Origin: Pirellulaceae bacterium
Lineage (GTDB): Bacteria > Planctomycetota > Planctomycetia > Pirellulales > Pirellulaceae
Assembly (NCBI GenBank): GCA_023382975.1
Contig: JAHDXO010000037.1
Span: forward strand, 1-64,000
Direction of reading: 5' to 3'
Length of the DNA: 64,000 nucleotides
The position numbers and the translations under genes were made by a program. Within the stretch, counting starts at the first letter, position 1. Each line of letters begins with the position of its first letter. The notes under the pieces are model-generated. The model worked only from the letters and a program-made list of their open reading frames with translations. It made no database searches and had not been told where the DNA came from. Positions 25,773 to 34,469 of this stretch are shown one piece after another.

Positions 25773-27185
25773 CTACATGAGTTCTTCCAACAACCCGGCC
25801 GACTTCATGCCTTCGTTCTCGGTGTCCAGAACGTAGGCATCCAATCCCCAAGGATGAGGAAGCTTGGCGGTGGCGTCGATGCCGGCCAACAGGTAGAAAC
25901 TGCCGAGGAGGTCCGACGGATAGACGGGCCTTTCCTCTACCTTCTCGCCGATCTTGTCGGACGAACCGACCACTCGGCCGCCTTTGAAACCGCCGCCGGC
26001 GACCAGCACGGTGAACACGCCTCCGTGGTGATGGCGTCCCCCGTTCCAGGGCGGCGCCCAGTCGATCTTCGGCGGTCTGCCGAATTCGCCGGTACACCAA
26101 ACCAAGGTGCTGTCCAGCAATTTCTTCTCGCTCAGATCGGAAAGCAGCGTTGCCAGTCCCTGGTCCAACATGGGGCACTGCCGCCGCATCGTCGGGAAGT
26201 GATTGGCGTGCGTGTCCCAGCCACCGGGGAAGCTGATGGTGATGTAGGGCACTCCCGCCTCGACCATCCGCCGCGCCGCCAGGCATTCCTGCCCGAATGT
26301 GTTCCGGCCGTAAAGATCCCTGAGTGCCGCGGGTTCGTTGTTCAGATTGAACACCTCTCTCCCGCTGCCCAAGATCAAACCGTAGGCGTTTTCCCGGGCC
26401 GCCTCGGAAGCAGCCATCTCCGGGACGTCCGCGAGGCCGTAGCCCATCAGATTGACCTTGTCGACCAATTCGCGGCGAGCCTTTTGCCGCGCGTCGTCGA
26501 TTCCCCGGTTGACGATCCCCTGCACCTCGAAACGTTCCGCATTCGGATCGCCGCCCGTGGCGAACGGTTTGTACGCGGGCCCCAGGAAGCCCTCCTCGGA
26601 AAACCGTCCGGCTGCCTGGAGCATGACGATATAGGGCGGAACCAGTCCTTTGTATTCGTCCTTCTTGAAGTACGTGAAAATGGCGCCCACGCTGGGATAG
26701 GCCAAGCGTCCGCCGGGCGCGTGGCCCGTTTGCATTAGGTAGGCGGCCGTTTCATGGCCGTTGTTGCCGTGCGTCATGCTGCGGATCAGGGCGAACTTGT
26801 CGGCCTGCTTGGCGAGGTGGGGGAACAGGAAGCTGAGCTGGATTCCATCCACGTTGGTGGGAATGACTTTGTCGAACTCGCCCATGTAGTCGTAGCCCGT
26901 CCCCGGTTTCGGATCCCAGGTATCGTTCTGCGACATGCCGCCCCACAGGAAGATCTGGATGACCGATTTGATCTGGCCCTTCTTGGCCTTGGCCTTGGCT
27001 GCCTCGTCCCGAACAGCCTTCTCGTCGGCCAACTTCTGCTCGGGCGTCTTTTCGGGCTCGGCCGCAAAGGCGCGGGCGCCCAGACCGCTGGCCGCGACCA
27101 GCCCCGCCGCACTCCAAGCGCCGCGCCGCATCGCCTCGCGCCGGGACACATGCTGTCGGTTGTGTGGATCGTGGTTCGTGCTCAT
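25773..27185 (-). CDS. DUF1501 domain protein with Tat-type signal
   Basis: A 470-residue member of DUF1501, a sulfatase-like-fold family that is nearly always paired with DUF1549/DUF1553 proteins in planctomycetes; enzymatic activity is not established. A twin-arginine export signal is visible (SRREAMRRG, then hydrophobic AGLVAASGLGARAFA). Family hallmarks are FLWGGMSQNDTWDPKP, MTHGNNGHETAAYLM, YITISFPGGWDTHANHFP and LVWCTGEFGRPPKID followed by HHHGG. It starts 66 bases after the DUF1549/DUF1553 gene and precedes the PPC gene, so the three probably form one transcription unit and act together on the exported side. Confidence 0.93.
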   Translation of the reverse strand: MSTNHDPHNRQHVSRREAMRRGAWSAAGLVAASGLGARAFAAEPEKTPEQKLADEKAVRDEAAKAKAKKGQIKSVIQIFLWGGMSQNDTWDPKPGTGYDYMGEFDKVIPTNVDGIQLSFLFPHLAKQADKFALIRSMTHGNNGHETAAYLMQTGHAPGGRLAYPSVGAIFTYFKKDEYKGLVPPYIVMLQAAGRFSEEGFLGPAYKPFATGGDPNAERFEVQGIVNRGIDDARQKARRELVDKVNLMGYGLADVPEMAASEAARENAYGLILGSGREVFNLNNEPAALRDLYGRNTFGQECLAARRMVEAGVPYITISFPGGWDTHANHFPTMRRQCPMLDQGLATLLSDLSEKKLLDSTLVWCTGEFGRPPKIDWAPPWNGGRHHHGGVFTVLVAGGGFKGGRVVGSSDKIGEKVEERPVYPSDLLGSFYLLAGIDATAKLPHPWGLDAYVLDTENEGMKSAGLLEELM

Positions 27186-27251
27186 GATCTCAGTTCTCCT
27201 TCTGCTCCCGGTGGGAGCGCCGTGCTAAGAAACCGACCGTTTCGAATCAAC

Positions 27252-30200
27252 TCAATGCCGCAAAAGAAACTCGGGACTGTTGATCAACGCCCAGGCCAGA
27301 TCGATCCAGACGTCGCGTCCTTTCGCTACTCCGATATTGGCGTGTTCCTCCGCGGCCTTGACATCCGCGGCCGTCGGAAACCGCGAGAGAATGGTCAGGT
27401 AAAGCCTTTCGGCGATCTCCTGCGGTTGGCCGCCAGCAGCGATCAGTGCTGCCAATTTCGGGCCGTTCTGAAGCTTGCTTTGGACGGTCGCCGCGTTCAG
27501 GATGTGCAGCCACTGGGGCGTGGCCAGCTCGCTGATGCGTTCGGCTTCCAGCCCCGTATCGCGCCCCGAACGTCCGAACAACGCCAGGAACGAACTGGTG
27601 ATGCTGCCATCGGCCAGCGCCACCGCGGGCATGTCGCTGGGAATATACGTGAAAGGCTCCGGAACGGCGCTGGTATAAAGGTCCGAAGCGCCGGTGATGT
27701 CGTTCAAGGCATCGATCAGCACCTCGGCCTCCACTCGCCGCATGGGATAGCTGGCGAAGTTGGCAACGGACTCCGGCTGTTGGTGTCGCGGGATCGACGA
27801 GAAGCCGTAGGCAGTCGAAGTGAAGATCAACCGCTTCAGGTGCTTCAGATCCCAGCCGCTGGAGACCAACTCGCTGGCGAGATAGTCCAGCAGTTCAGGA
27901 TTGCTCGGCGGGTTGTCTTCCCGAAAATCGTCCGGTTCGTGGACGATGCCGCGTCCCATCGCCCACGCCCAAGTGCGGTTGGCGATGGTGCGGGCAAACC
28001 AAGGATTCTCCGGCCGGATCAGCCAATCGGCAAACACCTCCCGCGGATCGCGGTCCGGCGGAACCGTGATCTTGGTGCCGTCCGGAAATGCGGCATCCAG
28101 CGGCCCATTCTCAGCGATTGGTTCGGCCAATTCCCGTGGAATCTGATTGGTCTCCGTCACGGATTTGGCCACGGCGTCGATTCCCCGGGCGATGCTGCCG
28201 GGCACGGCGACCGATTTCAAGGGATCCCAGAAGACGATCTCCTCTTTCCACTCGCTGGTGGGCTTGTAGCCGACCTGCGAGAAGAACGCGGCCGTACCGG
28301 TGCGCCGGTCTTCCGGCCACAAATGGATCCGCGTTCCCATGAAGGCCAAGGCGACGGCCGCGGCGATGTTCTCCGGGGTTTCCTCTTGGATGGCGCGGTA
28401 GAAGTTGACCGGCCCGACGCGGAAATTGCTCCCGCTGGAGGTGAGCAGTTCGCGGGCGAACTGGTCGTACGGCTTGTTTTGGGCGATCGATTCCCAGATC
28501 CAGCGATGATAGGCCTGCGCCGCGTTGGGCCAGAGCGTGACGGGGAACTCGGCCTTGATCCTCAGAATGTCACTCCATTTCATGGCCCAGTAATTCACAT
28601 GGTCGGACCGGTCGAGCAGACGGTCGATCAAGGCGGCCCGTTTGTTCTGATCGGAATCTTGGATAAAGGCTCGGGCCACATCCGCCGGGGGCAGCTTGCC
28701 GGTCAGGTCCAAATAGGCACGGCGGACAAACACGGCGTCGGAGCAGAGCACCGGCTCGATCCCCAGCGTCTTCAGCTTTGCCAGGATGATCTCGTCGATG
28801 CGGTTCGTCGGCTTCGGCGGATCGGAACTGTCCATCAGGCCCGCGACCTGCTCGGCGGCGACCAGCCGGTAGAGCGCCGCCTTGGCCCGCTGGGCCAGGT
28901 TGCGTTTCTCGTCGGCGTCCGCCATGCCGGCCATATACGCCGCCCGGGTCTTGTCGGCTTCCTCTTTCAACGGAACAGCCGCGGCCTCCGCCTCCTTGGC
29001 GGCTTGTTCGTCGGCCACGTGCGTCTCCTTGGCGGCGGCGATCCGTTGCCTTAGGCTCTCCAGAGCCTCGTCGGCCGACTTCTTCCGCGCTTCGGCCCTG
29101 GCCAGATTCTGCGCAGCGGTACTGGCCTGAACCGCCGCTTGGTCTCGTTTCTGGGCCACGGGATCCAGCGCGGCCTTGGCATCGTTGGCCACTTTGCGTT
29201 TCGCCGCGGCATCGGCCGTGGCCTGCTGGCGCGCCGTGTCCAGTTGGATGATCTCTTTGGCCGCTTCCTGAGCCGCCTGGGCCGCCGTGGTGGCGACGGC
29301 GACCTGGCTCTTGGCCCCGGACAGGGCTTCGTCGGCCGATTTCTTCTGCGCCTCGGCTTCAGCTAGCTTCTGCGCGGCGTCCGCGGCCTGAGCCTGAGCC
29401 GCTTGCTCGCTCTGCTGCGTTTGAGCCAATGCGGCCTTGGCGGCGTCGGCCGCCTGGCGCTGGTCGGCGGCTTCGTCGGCGGCCTGCTTCTTCTCCGCGT
29501 CCGGCTTGGCGGCATCTTCCGCAACTTGCTTGGCCGTGGCCTCAGCAGCCTGCGCGGCCTGCTCGGCGGTTTGAGAAGCCGTGGCGGCGGCCGCGACTTG
29601 GTTCTTGATATTCGCCAGGGCCTCGTCAGCCGATTTCTTCGCCGCCTGTGCTTCGGTCACTTTCTGCGCGGCCGCCGTGGCTTGAGCCTGGGCTTGCTGC
29701 TCGACCTGCTGCGTCTGCGCTAGGGCGGCTCCTGCGTCCGCCGCTGCTTGGCGCTTGGCGGCGGCCTGTGCCGAGGCCTGACTCTTCTCCTCGGCCGTCT
29801 TCTCGGCGGCCTGGGCGGCCACGTCGGCAGCCTGCGAAGCCGCGGTGGCGGTGACGACTTGGTTCTTGGCGTTGTCCAAAGCAGCGTCGGCCATTTTCTT
29901 CTGCGCCGTCGCGCGAGCCAGCGTCTGGGCCGCCGCGCCGGCCTGCTTTTGCGAGTTCTGCTGGGCCGCCTGCAGTTGAACCAGGGCCGCTTTGGCTTCA
30001 TCGGCCACTTTGCGTTTCGCGGCCGCATCCGCGGCAGCCTGCTGTTTCTGATCGTCGGGAACTCCCTTGGCGTTGGCCTCCGCCGCCTGGGCCGCCTGCT
30101 CGGCCGCCTCGTGGGCAGTTGTGGCAGCGGCGATTTGGTTCAGGACGTTGGCCACGGCATCGTCGGCAGTCTTCTTCTGCGTCTCGGCTTCGGCCAGCTT

Positions 30201-30839
30201 CTGCGGGGCGGCACTGGCTTGCTCCGCTGCTCGCACCTCGTTCTGCTGCGCCCGAGCCAGAGCGGCCTTAGCCGTGTCAGCCGCTTTGCGCAGAGCAACC
30301 GCTTGGTCCGCGGCCTTCTTGGCTTCGTCGTCCAGTTTGTTGGCCGCATCGGAGGCGACCTTTGCCGCGGCTTCGGCCTCCCGAGCTGTCTTCTCGGCCG
30401 CATCGTAAGCTTGTTGCAGAGGAAGCGCCGCCGCTTTGGCGTCTTCCAACGCCTTGTCCAAAGGTGGTTTGGCGTTGGTCGCGTCGGTCAGGGCCGCGAT
30501 GGCGGCCGGCACATCGGCCTCAGCCTTCGTCAATTCCGCGGCGCCCTGCTCGCCCGCCAAATTCTTCGCCTCCGTGGCCCGCTGGCGCGCGGCGATGGCC
30601 GCTTTGCTTGCGTTGGCATAAGCCGCGTCCGCCGCTTGCATGGCGGCCCTCAAGGGGACGACCGCCGCTTCCGCCTCTTTGGCTGCCTTCACGGCCGCAT
30701 CGTAGTCAGCCGTCGCCTTGGCCACCGCGGTGGTTTCAGCCTGAGCGTCTGGCGGCGCCGGTTCCTCGCCCGCGTACACCGCAGGCCAAATGCAAATCGT
30801 GAGGATCACCACGAATGGCAGAACGGTCCTGATTCTCAT
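27252..30839 (-). CDS. DUF1549/DUF1553 protein with long Ala-rich coiled-coil repeat region
   Basis: A 1195-residue exported protein. The signal peptide is MRIRTVLPFVVILTICIWPA. Residues ~45-665 are an Ala/Lys/Gln-rich coiled coil containing five homologous repeats of about 85-97 residues, each recognisable by an AKAALAQ-type start, a KLAEAEAQKKSADEAL-type middle and an AAEQAAQAAEA-type end. The rest holds DUF1549 (PTNRIDEIILAKLKTLGI, RRAYLDLTGKLPP) and DUF1553 (ADWLIRPENPWFARTIANRT, HLKRLIFTSTAYG, LYLTILSRFPTAADVKAA). Relatives usually have a cytochrome-c or LamG-like part at the N-terminus instead. ATG at 30839 is chosen because AAGGGG lies just upstream and the signal peptide starts there; in-frame starts at 30887 and 30902 also exist. 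Confidence 0.88.
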   Translation of the reverse strand: MRIRTVLPFVVILTICIWPAVYAGEEPAPPDAQAETTAVAKATADYDAAVKAAKEAEAAVVPLRAAMQAADAAYANASKAAIAARQRATEAKNLAGEQGAAELTKAEADVPAAIAALTDATNAKPPLDKALEDAKAAALPLQQAYDAAEKTAREAEAAAKVASDAANKLDDEAKKAADQAVALRKAADTAKAALARAQQNEVRAAEQASAAPQKLAEAETQKKTADDAVANVLNQIAAATTAHEAAEQAAQAAEANAKGVPDDQKQQAAADAAAKRKVADEAKAALVQLQAAQQNSQKQAGAAAQTLARATAQKKMADAALDNAKNQVVTATAASQAADVAAQAAEKTAEEKSQASAQAAAKRQAAADAGAALAQTQQVEQQAQAQATAAAQKVTEAQAAKKSADEALANIKNQVAAAATASQTAEQAAQAAEATAKQVAEDAAKPDAEKKQAADEAADQRQAADAAKAALAQTQQSEQAAQAQAADAAQKLAEAEAQKKSADEALSGAKSQVAVATTAAQAAQEAAKEIIQLDTARQQATADAAAKRKVANDAKAALDPVAQKRDQAAVQASTAAQNLARAEARKKSADEALESLRQRIAAAKETHVADEQAAKEAEAAAVPLKEEADKTRAAYMAGMADADEKRNLAQRAKAALYRLVAAEQVAGLMDSSDPPKPTNRIDEIILAKLKTLGIEPVLCSDAVFVRRAYLDLTGKLPPADVARAFIQDSDQNKRAALIDRLLDRSDHVNYWAMKWSDILRIKAEFPVTLWPNAAQAYHRWIWESIAQNKPYDQFARELLTSSGSNFRVGPVNFYRAIQEETPENIAAAVALAFMGTRIHLWPEDRRTGTAAFFSQVGYKPTSEWKEEIVFWDPLKSVAVPGSIARGIDAVAKSVTETNQIPRELAEPIAENGPLDAAFPDGTKITVPPDRDPREVFADWLIRPENPWFARTIANRTWAWAMGRGIVHEPDDFREDNPPSNPELLDYLASELVSSGWDLKHLKRLIFTSTAYGFSSIPRHQQPESVANFASYPMRRVEAEVLIDALNDITGASDLYTSAVPEPFTYIPSDMPAVALADGSITSSFLALFGRSGRDTGLEAERISELATPQWLHILNAATVQSKLQNGPKLAALIAAGGQPQEIAERLYLTILSRFPTAADVKAAEEHANIGVAKGRDVWIDLAWALINSPEFLLRH

Positions 30840-31374
30840 CCCAAATCCCCTTGAAAATGAACGTTGAAGGGACTTCTCGCTACTCATGGAGTCCTTGGTC
30901 ATCGAGAGCGCGGGCTCCGCTGTTGCGGATCACGGTATCGCGGTATTCATACGCGAATTCCTACGCGGGAACTTCCGGCAAACCATTGTCGGGTAGGGCG
31001 GTCGAAGGCGAGCGGCAGCAGCAAATCCACAAATTTGCTGTCGCCTCGGTGTTTGCGGGTTGGGCTGACATGCCGAAAACACTGCCAGCGCAAGCCGGAT
31101 TATGGTGATTTCAACCGCAAAGTCAACTAACCGACCGAGGCACCGACGGCTGCGACGGAACGGATTGGCAGTGCATCGTTTGCAAGATGTTCAAAACTAA
31201 CGACTTGTGAAGAAGTCCTCCCAGCAAGAAATCTTTGGACAATTTTCTTCAGCGGTACGAAACCGAGGATTTGGTAACGACTGCTGGCAGGTAGTGACCC
31301 ACTGATTTGCGAATTTCGCACATTCAAAATCAGGGCATTGGACAACTGGGGCGGTCCAACGATGTGGTTTCGCG
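30840..31374. other. 535-base intergenic region without recognisable content
   Basis: It separates the DUF1549/DUF1553 gene start from the stop of the FAD oxidoreductase gene (both minus strand). Only short frames with no family resemblance are present. The promoter of the DUF1549-DUF1501-PPC group is expected near its left end. No tRNA, hairpin-plus-T terminator or repeat was found. Confidence 0.5.
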
Positions 31375-32922
31375 TCACGGGACGCTCAAGACCTGGGCCT
31401 GCATCGCCAGTTCTTCCTGCAACCCGGCAATCGGAACGTTTCGCGGGTGGCAGTCGCGTGTCAAGCACAGGTGGGCCGCGGTGCCGGCGGCTTGACCCAG
31501 GGCCATCCAGGTCGGCTCCATGCGGATCGACGAGTAGGCGACGTGGGTGGTCGAAGCGGCGACGGGAACGATCAGTCCGTCGAGCGATTCGGGGATCATG
31601 ATGCCGTAGGGAATCCGGTAGGGCCGCGTAAGATGGGCGAGCATCCCCAGATAGCCCTCCAGCACGCGAGTGTCGCCCGGTTGCCGCTTGCGGCATGGAA
31701 AACTGTCGATCGGAAACTCGCCGACCGCGATCGCGTCCGAACCCGTGCCGGCATCCTCCCGCCGTGCTTTGCCCGTCACATCGTGCTCGGTCAACGTAGT
31801 GCTACCGCGCAAACGCCGCGCCTCGCGCACGTACAACTGGAATGGAAAATGCCCGTTGTCGGCGAACTCGTCCCGCGGCCAGTGGTAACGGTCGGCCAGG
31901 GCGCGATGCTCGCGTGGAACCTGGGGATCGTGCTGCAGGAAGTACAGCAGCCCCAAGGTCAGTTCCCGATGCCGGAGGGCGATCCGTTCGCGGCGAGTCC
32001 AGTCGGCCTCGACATAGCCCGCGTTCTCTTCGGGAAAAGGAAACGCGAGCGGGCGCGGATTGATGTTCGCGTCGACTTTGCCGTTCGGCAATTCGGTAAC
32101 CGACAGCGCCCGCAGCAACGTGTTGAAGTGCTCGGCATAGTAGCCCCAGCCCTCCTTGAATTGCCGCGGAGCCCCCAGACGACCCGCGGCCAGATCTTCC
32201 AAGTACGGCAGATAGTCTCGGCGGTCGTAGCCATCCGGAGGCCGCTCGACGCAATGGCTGTTGGCCGGATCGGTGGTCAGGCACAGGCGGTAAGTGTAAG
32301 CCGGCAGTCGCGGGTCGGCCGCTCCGCTGCTGCCCGGCAGGAATTCGCCCGTCTCGTAGTCGAAGTACACGACCCCGGCGTGAGGTTCCCCGAATTCGTC
32401 GCGGGATTCCCGTCCCAGCCGATACGCAGCACCGGTCATCGCGTACAAGTCGCCTTCGTAGGTCGCATCGATGAACACCTGCCCGCCGATCGTCCACAGT
32501 TGGCTCGTGGTGCGGTCGAGGATTTCGATCCGCCGAGGTCGGTTCTCGGACACATCGACCGTCTGCAGCGAGCAAGACTTGAGAACGTCGATGGCCGGTT
32601 GCTCGGCGATCATGGCGTCGAAGGTCCGCTCGGCCACCGAGGGCTCGTAGTAGTAGCCGTCTCGGCAGAGCCGCACGTTCTCCGAATCGACGCCGTACCA
32701 ATCGACGTAGTACCGCCGGACGCGTTGCACGAATTCGCGGAACAGCCCGCCGATCAGTTCGCGGTGCTCGATGTCGCTCTTGCCCAATCCGCTGGCCGCC
32801 ATGCCGCCCAGGTGAGCGTGGTATTCGATCAGGGCCACGGACCGCCCCAAGCGCGCGGCGGCCAACGCTGCGGCGATGCCGCCCGGCGTCCCGCCGCATA
32901 CGACGATGTCATATTCTCTCAC
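31375..32922 (-). CDS. FAD-dependent oxidoreductase
   Basis: A 515-residue flavoprotein of the FAD-dependent oxidoreductase family (PF12831 type) common in planctomycetes. The N-terminal dinucleotide fold is clear: YDIVVCGGTPGGIAAALAAA then RLGRSVALIE, followed by HLGGMAASGLGKSD. Other family segments are FIDATYEGDLYAMTGAAYRLG, in which the flavin-proximal Asp-Ala-Thr is conserved, and near the end SLDGLIVPVAASTTHVAYSS and RMEPTWMALGQAAGTAA. There is no signal peptide, so it is cytoplasmic; the substrate is unknown. Its start overlaps the stop region of the symporter gene by 14 bases, so it is translated from the same mRNA and may oxidise the imported compound. Confidence 0.88.
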   Translation of the reverse strand: MREYDIVVCGGTPGGIAAALAAARLGRSVALIEYHAHLGGMAASGLGKSDIEHRELIGGLFREFVQRVRRYYVDWYGVDSENVRLCRDGYYYEPSVAERTFDAMIAEQPAIDVLKSCSLQTVDVSENRPRRIEILDRTTSQLWTIGGQVFIDATYEGDLYAMTGAAYRLGRESRDEFGEPHAGVVYFDYETGEFLPGSSGAADPRLPAYTYRLCLTTDPANSHCVERPPDGYDRRDYLPYLEDLAAGRLGAPRQFKEGWGYYAEHFNTLLRALSVTELPNGKVDANINPRPLAFPFPEENAGYVEADWTRRERIALRHRELTLGLLYFLQHDPQVPREHRALADRYHWPRDEFADNGHFPFQLYVREARRLRGSTTLTEHDVTGKARREDAGTGSDAIAVGEFPIDSFPCRKRQPGDTRVLEGYLGMLAHLTRPYRIPYGIMIPESLDGLIVPVAASTTHVAYSSIRMEPTWMALGQAAGTAAHLCLTRDCHPRNVPIAGLQEELAMQAQVLSVP

Positions 32923-34453
32923 CGGTTGGCTCCCGCATCGTCCACACCGTCAACCCGGCCAGTCCCGTCGGTGGCCGGCGGCGAACAAGGCTGATCGAAT
33001 AGGCCAGGACGACGAACAACGCATTCACCAGGAAACCCGTCCAGTAACTGTGGACCGGCGGCGCGAGTCCCTCGGGCAAGCCCCCCAACGCGCTCAATCC
33101 CAAGTAGAGGTTGAAAACGATCGCGAGGATCAAGGCGATCGTCGCCGCCGCTCCGTCGACTCGCCGCGTGAAGAAACCCAGCATGAACAGCCCCATCAGG
33201 CAGCCGCCGAAGATCGAAGTGACGATTAGCGAAACGTCGTTCATGCTCTCTTTGGGCAGCACGGCGAAGACCAGCGCCCCGGCGATCATCAGCACGGCGG
33301 CCAAGGTTGCCGTCAACCGGGCTGCCCCCAGGTAGTAGCGGTCGCTGCGCCCGGGGGCCAGGAACGGTTTCAACAAATCGACGACCGTCACGGTGGCGAT
33401 CGCGTTCAGGCTGGAATCGAGCGTTGACATGGCCGCGGCGATGATGGCCGCGATCACCAAACCGGCCACGCCCGCCGGGATGTGGCTGAGGATGAACGAC
33501 GGCAACACCTGATCGGGCTCCAGGCCGGGCGACAATTCGTTTGGAAAGGTCTGGTAGAACACGAACAGACTGGTGCCCACGAAAAAGAAAAACGCCCACA
33601 TCGGCAAGGCGATCGCGGAATAGATGATGGTCGCCTTGCGGGCCTCGTACAACGAACGCGCCGAAACGTAGCGCTGCACCAGGTTCTGGTCGCCCCCGTA
33701 GATGGCCAACCAGTTCACCACGCCCAGCAGCGCGACGGTCCAGAACGTCCGCCGCCCTAGATCCCAGTCGAAGCTGCCCCAGGAGAATTTATCGTGGGCG
33801 ACGCCGACCTCGATTACCTGCGCGAAGCCGCCGGGAAGGGCCAGGACGACGTACGCGGCGCAAATCAGGCCGCCGCCGATCAGCACCAGCGCTTGGATCA
33901 CATCGGTCCAGATCACCGCGTCGATGCCGCCGACGATGGTGTAGAAGGCCACAAAGACCCCCGCGGCCACGATCACGGCGGCCAGCGGTGCGCCGGTCAG
34001 AAACTGAAGGGGAAGCGACACCAGAAACAAGACCTGCGCCATGCGGATCACCTGCATGACGATGAAGCTGACCGTGCCGTACAGCCGCGGGACGGGGCCG
34101 TACCGCAGGCCCAGATACTCGAAAGCCGATGTCATGCGGCCGCGGCGGAACAACGGGATGAACACGACGACGGCCAGCACCGCCACAAACGGCAACGCCA
34201 GATTCACACTCAGTTGCCGCCAATCCAGTGCATAGGCCGCCGCGGGCAACGCCAGGAAAGTGCTGGACGACACGATCGTCCCCAGCATGGAAAGACCGAT
34301 CACCCACCCGGCAAACGATCGGCCGCCCACGAAATACTCTTCCGTGCTGGTGTTCCGCCGAGCGAAGTGCAAGGCGATCCCGACCATGCCGCCCAGATAG
34401 ACCAGGATGGCGATCCAATCGAGCGTGCGGATCGGAATCGGCAGATCGGCCAT
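32909..34453 (-). CDS. Sodium:solute symporter (SSS family)
   Basis: A 514-residue inner-membrane sodium-coupled transporter with 13-14 hydrophobic segments. Visible family features are the first helix LDWIAILVYLGGMVGIALHF, the EYFVGGRSFAGWVIGLSMLG block, SSSTFLALPAAAYALDW and IIAAAMSTLDSSLNAIATV, which contains the conserved Ser-rich sodium-site helix. The family imports sugars, sialic acids, amino acids or vitamins; context (a sialidase-like gene 16 bases upstream and an oxidoreductase overlapping downstream) suggests a sugar or sugar acid. ATG at 34453. Confidence 0.92.
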   Translation of the reverse strand: MADLPIPIRTLDWIAILVYLGGMVGIALHFARRNTSTEEYFVGGRSFAGWVIGLSMLGTIVSSSTFLALPAAAYALDWRQLSVNLALPFVAVLAVVVFIPLFRRGRMTSAFEYLGLRYGPVPRLYGTVSFIVMQVIRMAQVLFLVSLPLQFLTGAPLAAVIVAAGVFVAFYTIVGGIDAVIWTDVIQALVLIGGGLICAAYVVLALPGGFAQVIEVGVAHDKFSWGSFDWDLGRRTFWTVALLGVVNWLAIYGGDQNLVQRYVSARSLYEARKATIIYSAIALPMWAFFFFVGTSLFVFYQTFPNELSPGLEPDQVLPSFILSHIPAGVAGLVIAAIIAAAMSTLDSSLNAIATVTVVDLLKPFLAPGRSDRYYLGAARLTATLAAVLMIAGALVFAVLPKESMNDVSLIVTSIFGGCLMGLFMLGFFTRRVDGAAATIALILAIVFNLYLGLSALGGLPEGLAPPVHSYWTGFLVNALFVVLAYSISLVRRRPPTGLAGLTVWTMREPTGERI

Positions 34454-34469
34454 GAAACCCCCGGTCCGT

